In this document: positions 43,769-53,600 of the stretch, in pieces
Layout: every line of letters starts with the position of its first letter
How positions within the stretch are numbered: position 1 is the first letter of the stretch
DNA from: CAIODY01 sp046051225
GTDB lineage: Bacteria; Bacteroidota; Bacteroidia; Chitinophagales; CAIODY01
DNA length: 64,000 nucleotides
Direction: 5' to 3'
NCBI GenBank assembly: GCA_046051225.1
Contig: JBJOOR010000007.1
Location: 62,001 to 126,000, forward strand
The notes under the pieces: model-generated
Seen by the model: the letters and a program-made list of their open reading frames with translations, nothing else
The model's database searches: none
Told to the model about the DNA's origin: nothing
Translations under genes and position numbers: made by a program

Positions 43769-44248
43769 GTGATATTAAATAAACAAACTATAGTTTCTAA
43801 ATCAATTCCTGTATTGGTACTATTAAACTTAGGAATACTAATACTTATTCTATTAAAAAAACTATTTTATAGTCCATCAATTAACATTCTCGATTTACTT
43901 CTTTACATTATTTTTAATGTAATATTTTTTTATGGTATATATTTAAATTTAATATGGGTTTTAAAAAATAAAAAGGAAAAGAAATCTATAATTTTTAATT
44001 TATGCTATTTTGGATTTCAGATTTTTACAATTAAAATTTTTGGTATAATTTACTACATTGATACAACAATTAATTTGGGAATATTCCTAATTGAGAATAA
44101 TAAAATTTGTGATTTTGGATATAATGTTAGGCTAATAAACTTTGCATATAGTTTTTATTTTACTAATGATACTAATAGTCTTTTAGGGATTAATTTTTCG
44201 GCGTTAATTTTATTTGTAATCTTAAAATGGAATTTTAATAAAAAATGA
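43769..44248 (+). CDS. Hypothetical small membrane protein
   Basis: 159 residues from a GTG start, AT-rich. Four likely helices (SIPVLVLLNLGILILILLKK, LLLYIIFNVIFFYGIYLNLIWVL, and two more), no recognised domain. It is flanked by REP copies 1 and 2, so it may have arrived with the REP cluster. No neighbour suggests a function. Coding status is likely but not certain. Confidence 0.55.
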   Translation: MILNKQTIVSKSIPVLVLLNLGILILILLKKLFYSPSINILDLLLYIIFNVIFFYGIYLNLIWVLKNKKEKKSIIFNLCYFGFQIFTIKIFGIIYYIDTTINLGIFLIENNKICDFGYNVRLINFAYSFYFTNDTNSLLGINFSALILFVILKWNFNKK

Positions 44249-44249
44249 A

Positions 44250-44303
44250 CCCCGACAAGCGTAGTCTCCGACTACGCTTCTGCTGAAAGCAATCTCCGAT
44301 TGC
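44250..44303 (-). repeat. REP element, copy 2 (inverted)
   Basis: Inverse of copy 1: CCCCGACAAGCGTAGTCTCC, with a perfect 9-bp hairpin AGCGTAGTC/GACTACGCT, then AGCAATCTCCGATTGC. Ends 10 bp before the RAYT stop codon region. Confidence 0.85.
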
Positions 44304-44312
44304 TATATTTAT

Positions 44313-44858
44313 TTACACAAAATCAATTTCAATCAAACTTTCTTCGCCTGCATAATTTGAAGCACTGCTGTATAAATAATGTTCGGGCTTTGATACAATT
44401 CCAGCTCTTACAGGATTTTGATGAATGTAATTCAGCTTTTGCTGAATAAATTCATGCGAATACAATTCTTCAGCATGATTTTCATGAGTCCAGAATTGAT
44501 AATTAGAATTTCTTACATGCTTAGCAGCATTAAATTTCATGCGATGCAATAGCCAATCTCGTCTGCTTTCAACGCCACTATTTTCAATTTCCAAAATAAT
44601 ATTTTTGGCTGTCCATTTTTTAAAATCACGAATCAAATCTGAAAGTTTTCCGTTTTTGCTTCGCATCATCACATGAATATGATTGCTCATAATTACATAA
44701 GCAAACAGCTCCATTCCTTTTTCTTTTCGGCAATACTTAAAGCAATCTAATACAATATCTCGGTATGATTTTCTTGAAAATGCATCTACCCAATCTACCA
44801 CTGTAAACGTCATATAATATGCTGCATCTTGGTTATTAATTTGATACGCTGCCGACAT
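44313..44858 (-). CDS. rayT: REP-associated tyrosine transposase (RAYT, Y1_Tnp)
   Basis: 181 residues. The metal-binding HIH motif is in MSNHIHVMM (H60, H62), and the catalytic tyrosine is Y144 in KLNYIHQNPVRAG, followed by YLYSSASNYA. This is the domesticated single-copy IS200/IS605-like family that maintains REP elements. Two REP copies flank it in opposite orientation. Complete; no sign of frameshift. Confidence 0.9.
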   Translation of the reverse strand: MSAAYQINNQDAAYYMTFTVVDWVDAFSRKSYRDIVLDCFKYCRKEKGMELFAYVIMSNHIHVMMRSKNGKLSDLIRDFKKWTAKNIILEIENSGVESRRDWLLHRMKFNAAKHVRNSNYQFWTHENHAEELYSHEFIQQKLNYIHQNPVRAGIVSKPEHYLYSSASNYAGEESLIEIDFV

Positions 44859-44940
44859 AATTTTTTTTGCTAAAATAATTATCTTAGCAAAAATCAGTTT
44901 GTGTTTTTGCTAAATAATTTTAAAGTGATGTTTTTGTTTT

Positions 44941-44992
44941 CGCAATCGGAGATTGCTGTCAGCCAAAGCGTAGTCGGAGACTACGCTTGTCG
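44941..44992 (+). repeat. REP element, copy 3
   Basis: CGCAATCGGAGATTGCTGTC then AGCGTAGTCGGAGACTACGC, two perfect hairpins each closed by GGA. It is followed to about 45060 by a local duplication of ACTACGTTTGTCGGG. Confidence 0.88.
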
Positions 44993-45103
44993 AATACACT
45001 TTTATATACTACGTTTGTCGGGGTTTGTCAAATACATTTTTTATACTACGTTTGTCGGGAAAGGAATTAACATCACCAAAAGATTACAAACTTCAAAAAC
45101 GAA

Positions 45104-45700
45104 ATGAAAATTTTATTCATTTGCTTACTTGTATCAATAAATAATATTTGTTGTTTTGCAAATACACATTCTAAAAGCAAGAATGAATTTACAAAAAGAA
45201 TAGCTAAAAGTGTTGATACATTTATGATTGATGGATATTCCCCTTACTTATTGGTAAATGTATATGATTTTGAAAAGAAAGTTTCAACAGGAACTATAAT
45301 AGTTAATGGATCAAAAGTTTTCATATTTATTATGAAAAATTATTTCGATTCTATTGGAGTAAAATTTACAACAAGAAAATTTCGAAAAACATTCAAGAAA
45401 ATCATTAACAATGACATGGCGTTGAATGTACACTCTTGGCAAATAAGAGATTTGTGTTTGTATGCCAGAGCAGGTTCATTAAATGATTTACCGTTGAATT
45501 GTGGGAATATTTCTGATTCATTTTATTGTCAGTTAAAACAATCAAGCACTGCTGAAATTAGGAAGAAATATTTTAATCAAAATAAAAGGTATACTGGAAA
45601 GCTTAGGAACGAGGATTTTAACGCCCTTGTCAAATTCTTTTTTGATAATTTTATTTTGATTAATTATTTTGAAGAACTTGGATATGACGAATTGGAATGA
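45104..45700 (+). CDS. Hypothetical secreted protein
   Basis: 198 residues with signal-like MKILFICLLVSINNICCFANT. The rest is basic, with two cysteines in LNCGNISDSFYC, and no recognised domain. Located in the REP-rich block. Function unknown. Confidence 0.55.
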   Translation: MKILFICLLVSINNICCFANTHSKSKNEFTKRIAKSVDTFMIDGYSPYLLVNVYDFEKKVSTGTIIVNGSKVFIFIMKNYFDSIGVKFTTRKFRKTFKKIINNDMALNVHSWQIRDLCLYARAGSLNDLPLNCGNISDSFYCQLKQSSTAEIRKKYFNQNKRYTGKLRNEDFNALVKFFFDNFILINYFEELGYDELE

Positions 45701-46278
45701 TTTGTGTATTGACGAGAATACATGATATGAGTAGAAGCTCAGCTGAATCTGTCGTTTCATAGCTAAAACATTACAGAAGGAATTGAATTTCGATGATTTG
45801 AGCTTTGAAATTAGATACTAAAATTTATTTGCTTTTTATCAAAGAATGTTTTTGTAAGAATAACTCCAAAACCAATTGTTTCAAAACTTTTTTCGATTGA
45901 AATAGGTTCTAAACTAATTAATTCAAACTTTAAACTTGTTGAAAAAAGTTTGAAACTTTAAGAAATAACTTTTAAATCAATTATTCTGAAATCAAAACTA
46001 ATAAGTTTTAAAATAAAACTTATTGGTTTAAGAGTTATTTCTAATGAAATTAAGTTTAAAGCTTAAAGAAAAACTTTTAAAATAATAAAAATAAAAGTTG
46101 TAGCTATTGTTCCAAAACTTTTTTCAATAGAAACAAAACTTAAACCTATTGAAACAGCTTTGAAAATTATAGTTTTACTAGCAGTGGCTTTTGTTTAACT
46201 CTTAAATTCAAATCCCATAAGCATGCAAATTATAGATTCAGAATGGTGATCAACAATCACAGGTTCACTGCTACGGGG
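45701..46278. other. Gene-free AT-rich stretch with nested inverted repeats
   Basis: About 580 bp without a supported gene. The part 45960-46045 is palindromic: AGAAATAACT is mirrored by AGTTATTTCT, and AATAAGTTTT (46000-46009) by AAAACTTATT (46015-46024). Related words (AAAACTT, AACTTATT, TTCAAACTTT) recur from about 45880 to 46160, and CCAAAACTTTTTTCAATAGA near 46110 echoes the segment around 45890. It could be a decayed repeat family. No promoter or RNA gene recognised. Confidence 0.6.
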
Positions 46279-47010
46279 TTAATTTTTTAAATAAAATTCA
46301 TAATTCAGAGTATCGCACTTCTCGAAATTATATTTGGTTGAGGATAATTTCCCAATTAGAGTTAAAATATTTAATCCACGTTTTTTTGTATTTAATAGTG
46401 TTGAATGCATATTTCTACAACCAAGGTCTTTGTAAGTAAATGAATACAAGTAGTCATCATTCAAATAAGCATCAAAATCAACTGAAAACCCAAATGGATT
46501 AGCAAATGCAATTGAAAAGGGTTTAGGCAAATCTTTTCTTTCTATTGTGTTAGAATCAAATTCTGTAATCAAATAAAAAAACTTACCGAAGCAAGATATA
46601 GACCCATTTTTGTTGTCAATGTCAAAAATAACATGCCCGTGTTTATCCTTAAAATTATACTTTTTTAAAAAACCAATACTATCAAAACTATAGTAACTGT
46701 CAATTGGTAAATCATTGTTTATAGTATTAACTGCTTCTAATTTACCATTTAAATTAAAAAAGAAAATATAGCCATTATCTTTTCCAAGATCATTACGAGA
46801 TACAATATATTCAATTGAGCTGTCATTATGATAGGCAATATGTTTTTTGCATTTTAATAAGCTACTATCTCCAAATTTTTCTATCTCCCACTTGCACAAA
46901 CTATTTTCCATCGAATCATATATCTTATTACACGAACTATTTTCGTTACCATGCTTTAGCTTACATGATGCGACAATAATTAAAGGTATAAATAAAATTA
47001 AATAACGCAT
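46279..47010 (-). CDS. Hypothetical lipoprotein
   Basis: 243 residues from MRYLILFIPLIIVASC, a lipoprotein signal with the lipidated cysteine at residue 16. The upstream ATG at 47046 adds a hydrophilic stretch and is not preferred. No known domain. Between REP copies 3 and 4. Function unknown. Confidence 0.65.
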   Translation of the reverse strand: MRYLILFIPLIIVASCKLKHGNENSSCNKIYDSMENSLCKWEIEKFGDSSLLKCKKHIAYHNDSSIEYIVSRNDLGKDNGYIFFFNLNGKLEAVNTINNDLPIDSYYSFDSIGFLKKYNFKDKHGHVIFDIDNKNGSISCFGKFFYLITEFDSNTIERKDLPKPFSIAFANPFGFSVDFDAYLNDDYLYSFTYKDLGCRNMHSTLLNTKKRGLNILTLIGKLSSTKYNFEKCDTLNYEFYLKN

Positions 47011-47209
47011 ATTAGTATTGAAATTTTGTCGGTTCACTAAATCCACATTTTCTATATTAGTATTACAGCAAATTATTGATGAAATTAGTATTAAGGTTAG
47101 TACTAAAATTCATTTTTTATACTCAATGCCTGTCTTTATTATGATCAATAATTCCCTTAAACCCTCCTGATTTGTGTGTATGCTTTCCACCACCACTTGT
47201 CTTATGATT

Positions 47210-47264
47210 CCCCGACAAGCATAGTCTCCGACTACGCTTTAGCTGAAAGCAATCTCTGATTGCG
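47210..47264 (-). repeat. REP element, copy 4 (inverted)
   Basis: CCCCGACAAGCATAGTCTCC, ACTACGCTTTAGCTGAAAGC and AATCTCTGATTGC; hairpins slightly decayed. It ends 3 bp from the stop codon of the helicase gene, a classic 3'-end REP position. Confidence 0.82.
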
Positions 47265-47267
47265 AAC

Positions 47268-50200
47268 TTATCCTATCACCACCACTTCATCCGTTTTTTC
47301 TGGTGCACGGTTCACTCTATTTGTTTTCACAAAATTACACCATTGGCATTTTTCATCATTACAACCTTGTGCAAATTCATGGTTCATTATTTTGGTGTAC
47401 GAATCTTTTATTTGCGTTCTAACAATTTTCACATCATCAGGGGTAATAATAACTTTATGCCTTACAAAGGCTTTTGTTTCTTCATTTTTTTCAATAAAAT
47501 CAAATATCCCTTCTACCATTTTCCAGGTATTGAATGGATAATTATCAATCAATAATTTATAAAAAATCATTTGTCGCCAATAGTCGCCGCCATTAGGTTG
47601 TTTATCAGTAGGTGGCGTTAAACTATCTTTAATGCTGTGTTTGGCATTGCCCGTTTTATAATCAATCACGGTGCAATTGTTTCCATCAAATTCTATTTTA
47701 TCAATTTTTCCTTTTAGTGGCACACCATCAATTTCAATATTCGGAATCATTTTTTCAATGCTCACCATTTTATTAAATGTGTTGATGTAATGATTATAAT
47801 ATTCGGTTAATGATTTTCTGCCCAATTCCATTCTTCTTGGAAATTGTTTTTCGGTAAAAGCTTCTTCTTGCTTATGCATACTTTTTTCAAAATTCTTAAT
47901 CACTTGTTCTAAAGGCGCAAACTCTTTTTTATCATTTATTTGCATATCCTTAAACAACATTTCTAAAGCATAATGCACCGCATTACCAAATGCCAAACTA
48001 TCATTGGGTGCCGATGGCACTTGCAAAATTGTTTCATAATAAAATGCCACAGGGCAACGCAAATATTTATTTAAAGCCGATGCACTTAACGAGAAATTTT
48101 TTAATCGTTGTTCTAAAAATTCTTTCTTCAATACTTCAATATTTACGGGTGGGTTGGCTTCAAACGACCATCTAATTTGTTCCATCACCGTAGCTTCATC
48201 TACACTTGTTTTTTCGAACACACATTTATCCATTATTTCAGCAATAAATAAAGTTGCTGTTTTCCCTTTTTCTTTTGCATCCTTTACTGGATAAGAAATT
48301 TGCAAATATTTTTTAGCCCGTGTTATTGCCACATAAAATAATCTTCGGCTCGATTCTTCTGCATTTGTTTCATCATCGCCCACTAATGATTCAGGCATTT
48401 TGTAATGACCATTTTGCCCACGTTTTTTCTCCCAAAAATCGTTGGTACAACCCATCAAAAAAACATACTCAAACTCTAATCCTTTTGACGAATGTGCTGT
48501 TATAAAATTCACACCGTTTTCTTGCGCTACTATTTTATTGATAGGCAGTTCAATGCTTTCGCCATGCATTTCATCCAGCATTGTCAAAAATTCTTTCACA
48601 TGCATTCGTGGTTTTTTAGCACATTCTTCTTTAATAAAATCGAAAAAAGAATTGAGCACTTGCATATCCCAAATTCGTGTTGGCGAATTCAAAATATATT
48701 CAACAATACCACTATCGTAAATAATATTTTCGAACAACATGGGCAAAGTAAGTTGTTGCATTTCGGTTAACCATTTATTCAAACTATTGCCCAATTGAAT
48801 TATTTTATTTTGCGATGAAAGATTCAAAGTGCTTATTTCTAAAGCATTATCTAATACCAAGCGCCATTGTTTTTTTTCTGTTTTTGGTTTTTGCGCTACA
48901 TGAAAACTAAGCAATGCAATATCAACAGGATTGATTTGCAAAGCAGGATAATGCATCAAATGAAATAAAATTTCTTCGCCGCTAAATGCTTTGCTGGTTT
49001 CCTTTTGCAGATATTCTAACACATTTACAAAATAATTTACCAACGGAATTTTTAATAAATCTTCTCGTTTTTTTACGTTGTATGGAATGCGTTTTTTTTC
49101 TAATAATTTAATGATGTTGGCTGCTTGTTTATGTTGCGAATACAACACTGCCACTTCCGATAAATTTTTTCCTTCGTTGTGCAATTTTTCTAATTGCATT
49201 ACAATATCAGCCTCTTCATGAAAACTATTGTAATATTCTACAATCTTTGGTGCTGGCGATTCTTCGGCTATTATTTTAGGATGAGATGCTACCAAATTTT
49301 TGTCCAACACTAATCCTTCTTTTTTTATAAGATGAATTAATCGTTGTTTATTTTTATCAATAGTTGCTTTGGATGCATCTAATATTTTTTGTGTGCTGCG
49401 GTAATTATTGGTAAGTACAATGGCTTGAATATTATCTTCAAAACCTTCATAAAAACTTACAATATTATCTAATCGTGCACCTTGAAATTCGTAGATGCTT
49501 TGGTCGTCATCGCCTACAATAAATACGTTTGCATCTTGCCCCCAATAACTAATTAGCAATTCTAAAATTTCTTTCTGTGAGCCGCTTGTATCCTGAAATT
49601 CATCTACTAACACATACTGAAATCGTTCTTGATATTCCAACAACAACAATTCATTTTCTTTAAATGCTTTTATCACCCACAATATCATATCATCGTAATC
49701 ATATCTTGCTCGGGCAACCATTTTAGCATCAAACTTTTCAAACAATGCAGCCGCATCTTTTAGCAAATTTAATTTATCAACTTCTACCTGAATTTTATCC
49801 GTTCTTACATCACCTTTTTTAAATTCGCCAGTAGCACGTTTGCAAATGTATTCATCCTTCAAAGGCAATTCGGCAATGTGTTTGTCAATGGCTTCTATAA
49901 TTTTTTCAGCTGTCCAATCTTCTTTTTTCATCATCGAAAAAAGATTTTTTAATCGTTTAGCTTCATAATAAATATCACCTTTTAATTTGCGTAAGCTATG
50001 TCCTTCGGGCAATTCATCTAATAATTGATGATAAATTTCAGCCGTTTCTAAATCGCTTACAGGTTCGCTTTCTCGTTTCAAAAAAAACTGTGGATGATTT
50101 TGAATCACATCATTACAAAACGCATGAAAAGTATGAATATTCACTTTGTGTGCCACAGGCCCAATGAAATCCATCAAGCGTTTACGCATGGCAATTGCGC

Positions 50201-50441
50201 CTGCATCGGTATAAGTCAAACACAAAATATTATGCGGTTTTGCATCCACACCGCTTGCTAAAATATTGGCAATTCGAGCAGCAATAATTTGTGTTTTACC
50301 AGTGCCGGGCCCAGCTACAACCAGCACTGGACCTTCGATGGTATCAACGGCTAATTTTTGTTCTGTATTTAATTGTTGATACGATTGTTGAAATTTATTA
50401 TCGTATTCGGATTTTATTTTTTTTATATCAGATGAGTTCAT
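47268..50441 (-). CDS. UvrD/PcrA-type helicase with C-terminal PD-(D/E)XK nuclease domain
   Basis: 1057 residues. Superfamily 1 motifs: Walker A GPGTGKTQIIAARI, LCLTYTDAGAIAMRKRL, VDEFQDTSGSQ, GDDDQSIYEFQGA, TNNYRST, TAHSSKGLEFEYV and YVAITRAKKYLQISYP. The C-terminal ~260 residues start with SASALNKYLRCPVAFYYE and include AFGNAVHYALE and DKIEFDGNNCTVIDYKTG, the RecB/AddB-like nuclease fold (cysteine in LRCP, and a later CQWC that may complete an iron-sulfur cluster). No addB or recC partner is adjacent. Likely a repair nuclease. Confidence 0.92.
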   Translation of the reverse strand: MNSSDIKKIKSEYDNKFQQSYQQLNTEQKLAVDTIEGPVLVVAGPGTGKTQIIAARIANILASGVDAKPHNILCLTYTDAGAIAMRKRLMDFIGPVAHKVNIHTFHAFCNDVIQNHPQFFLKRESEPVSDLETAEIYHQLLDELPEGHSLRKLKGDIYYEAKRLKNLFSMMKKEDWTAEKIIEAIDKHIAELPLKDEYICKRATGEFKKGDVRTDKIQVEVDKLNLLKDAAALFEKFDAKMVARARYDYDDMILWVIKAFKENELLLLEYQERFQYVLVDEFQDTSGSQKEILELLISYWGQDANVFIVGDDDQSIYEFQGARLDNIVSFYEGFEDNIQAIVLTNNYRSTQKILDASKATIDKNKQRLIHLIKKEGLVLDKNLVASHPKIIAEESPAPKIVEYYNSFHEEADIVMQLEKLHNEGKNLSEVAVLYSQHKQAANIIKLLEKKRIPYNVKKREDLLKIPLVNYFVNVLEYLQKETSKAFSGEEILFHLMHYPALQINPVDIALLSFHVAQKPKTEKKQWRLVLDNALEISTLNLSSQNKIIQLGNSLNKWLTEMQQLTLPMLFENIIYDSGIVEYILNSPTRIWDMQVLNSFFDFIKEECAKKPRMHVKEFLTMLDEMHGESIELPINKIVAQENGVNFITAHSSKGLEFEYVFLMGCTNDFWEKKRGQNGHYKMPESLVGDDETNAEESSRRLFYVAITRAKKYLQISYPVKDAKEKGKTATLFIAEIMDKCVFEKTSVDEATVMEQIRWSFEANPPVNIEVLKKEFLEQRLKNFSLSASALNKYLRCPVAFYYETILQVPSAPNDSLAFGNAVHYALEMLFKDMQINDKKEFAPLEQVIKNFEKSMHKQEEAFTEKQFPRRMELGRKSLTEYYNHYINTFNKMVSIEKMIPNIEIDGVPLKGKIDKIEFDGNNCTVIDYKTGNAKHSIKDSLTPPTDKQPNGGDYWRQMIFYKLLIDNYPFNTWKMVEGIFDFIEKNEETKAFVRHKVIITPDDVKIVRTQIKDSYTKIMNHEFAQGCNDEKCQWCNFVKTNRVNRAPEKTDEVVVIG

Positions 50442-50621
50442 GGATTTTTTATAGAGGGATTAAATTTTACGCCAGAAAGTAAAAATACAAATGTGTAATG
50501 TATTTATGTAACGAACAAATAAAAATAAAGGGCTGCTCCATAAGATGCTTGCTATAGATACCACAACTATTTTATTATTCATCACTTTTTAACTAAAATT
50601 AATTTAGCATATCTTCAACCA

Positions 50622-53600
50622 ATGAAAAAAATAATTACAGCCGTAATGCTTATTTTTTGGGCATTTACACTAACTGCTCAACCGCAACGATTGAAAGAAT
50701 TTTCCAACGATTCTACCATTCCACAATGGGTGAAAATGATGTATGCACAAAAGCCCAATATTGGCGATGTAGTTGCATCTCACGATGCTTATTACAAAAC
50801 GCATCCGTTCAAAAAAACGGGTTATACGCAATACTACAAACATTTTTTGCAACGCATTTCTCGTGATTACAACGGTACAGTTTTCGGTGAACCGATGACA
50901 GACGAAATGAAAAAAAATCAAGAAGATTATTTGCAGAAAATAAAACAAAATAAAATTGGGGTGAGTTCAAAAAGTAAATCAGCCACATCCAATTGGCGTT
51001 GTTTAGGTCCATTTGATTTTGATAAAGAAAGTGCCAGTGCCAGCTACGCAGCAGGCGCAGCGCATGTTTACACGGTTGAGCAATCGATGAGCAACACCAA
51101 TATTTTATATGCAGGAACTGCCAATGCAGGGCTTTGGAAAACAACAGATAAAGGCGCACATTGGACAGGCTGCACCATCAACGATATGATTGCCGAAGTG
51201 TATGCTTTAGAAATTGATTTCAGCAATAGCAACACAGTTTATTTCAGCGATGGACAAAAAATTTATAAAACAACTAATGGAGGACAAACTTTCAATGCCA
51301 CAGGCAGCACAGCTTTTCAGAATGCAGCACATTATACTCGTGATTTAAAAATGAATCCGCAAAACAATCAAGTGCTGTTAGCTGCTTGCGATAATGGTTT
51401 GTTCAGAACTGATGATGCAGGGCAAAATTGGAATTTAATTCAAAGCGGTGCATGGCAAGAATTGGAAGTGAAAACTAACGACACTTTAATTTGGTACGCA
51501 GTGTTGCAAACTGGCTCTGTTACACAGTTTTACAAATCAACAGATGGTGGCAGAACTTTTTCAATCAGAACAAATGGTTGGCCTTTACCAACTGGAAGTG
51601 ATGAAAATAAAAGAGCAGAAATTGCTGTAACGCCTGCAGCGCCTAATATTGTGTATGCTTATGCAACTGGTGCTGCAAATGGAGGAAGTGGTTTGTATGG
51701 TATTTATGTCAGTCATGATGCAGGTGAATCATGGACTTTTAAATGCTGCGGAGGCAGCCCTGGCGGCGTTCCTAACGCTTCAACCAATATCAATATTTGC
51801 GCTTGGGCAAAAGATGGCAGTGATGATGGCGGACAATATTATTATGATTTAGCATTAGCAGTTTCGCCGATTGATAGCAATGAAGTGCATTGCGGCGCAG
51901 TGAATCATTGGGGGAGTAAAGATGGCGGCAACACTTTTACTTGTCCATCTAATTGGAGTGAATCGCATAATGTAAATTATGTGCATGCCGATAATCATGA
52001 TTTTAATTTTTATGGAAATGATTTTTGGATGGCATGCGATGGTGGAATTTTTTATTCAAAAACTTTTGGCGACACGATTGACAGAAGAATGTATGGCATT
52101 GCAGGCTCCGACTTTTGGGGCTTTGGAATGGGCTACTGGAACGGCTCGGATGTGTTTGTTGGCGGTGCTTATCACAATGGAACTTTGATTAAAGACAATA
52201 ATGTTTACAACAATGGTTGGGTGAGTGCAATGGGTGGCGACAATATTTTAGGCAATGTAAATTATGGCAATGAGCGACAAATATTTTGTGATTATGGGAA
52301 ATTCAAATTGAGTGGAAACCGCAGCATTGGCTACTTTCAATTGCCTAACGGAATGCAACCTTCTTCATCGTATGTGGTGGGTGAAGATGCTGAAATGGAA
52401 TACGACCCAGCTTGTTACAACACAATTTTTATGGGCAATGATAGCAGTATTTGGAAATCGAATGATGGTGGCGCAAACTTTACAGCATTACATAAATTTA
52501 CTGATGGCACAGTTGCTTCCATCGAAATTGCATCGGATAGAAAAACAATTTATGCTTGCACTTTTTCAAGTTGGTGGAGCAACAAACATCTCTACAAATC
52601 AATAGATACGGGCATTACATGGGTGAACATCACACCATCCAACGCTTTACTCAACAATACTTTTTATGCGCCATTTGATATTGCTGTTGGCGATAGTGCT
52701 AATCAAGTTTGGATTGCACGAACGATTATGAGTTCGACTTATCCGAACTTAAATGGTTACAAAGTTTATAAATCGAATGATGGCGGAAACACTTGGACGA
52801 ACTACACCACACCAACTTTGAATGGTGAATATCCAACCAATATTATTTATCAAAAAGGTAGTAATGGTGGTGTTTATTTGGGCACACGAAGAGCAGTTTA
52901 TTATCGTAATAACACGATGAATGATTGGCAATTGTTTAATGATAGTTTGCCTGCTGTAACTTTTTCAACGCAATTAATTATCAATTACAAAAATCAAAAA
53001 GTGTATGAAGGAACGAACAGAAGTGTGTATGGTTGCGACTTGTACGAAAGTGGCTTTGTGCCCGTTGCTCAAATTTCTGTTGATAAACAAACATCCGAAT
53101 GTCTTCGTGATACATTTTATTTTGTTGACCATTCTTCATTAAGCAATCAAAATCCAACTTGGAATTGGAGCTTTCCAGGCGGCACTCCATCGTCATCAAA
53201 TTTGCGTTCGCCGAAAGTTGTTTATCACAATCCAGGCAAATACAATGTGAATTTAACAGTGAGTGATGTGAATGGAACGAATGCACAAACCATCAATAAT
53301 TTTATCAGCATCAGCGATAATTGTTCGGTAGATAGTATTCCGGGTAATGCCTTACAACTCAATGGTAATGATGCTTCGGCGGCTATCGAGCCATTTAATT
53401 TTTCAACCAACACTTTAACTTTAACAGCTTGGGTGAAACCAAATGCAACGCAACATGATTATGAAGGATTGGTTTTTATGAGAGGAAAAAACACGGCAGA
53501 TGGATTGAGTTTGATGCACGATTTAGAATTGCGTTATCATTGGCAAAACAATAATTGGTGGTGGAGCAGTGGATTATATTTAACCGCCAATCAATGGAAT

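Noticed and set aside
43687..47264. CRISPR-like repeated units in the REP block
   Set aside because: Only four copies, unequal spacing, alternate orientation and internal hairpins; these are REP elements.
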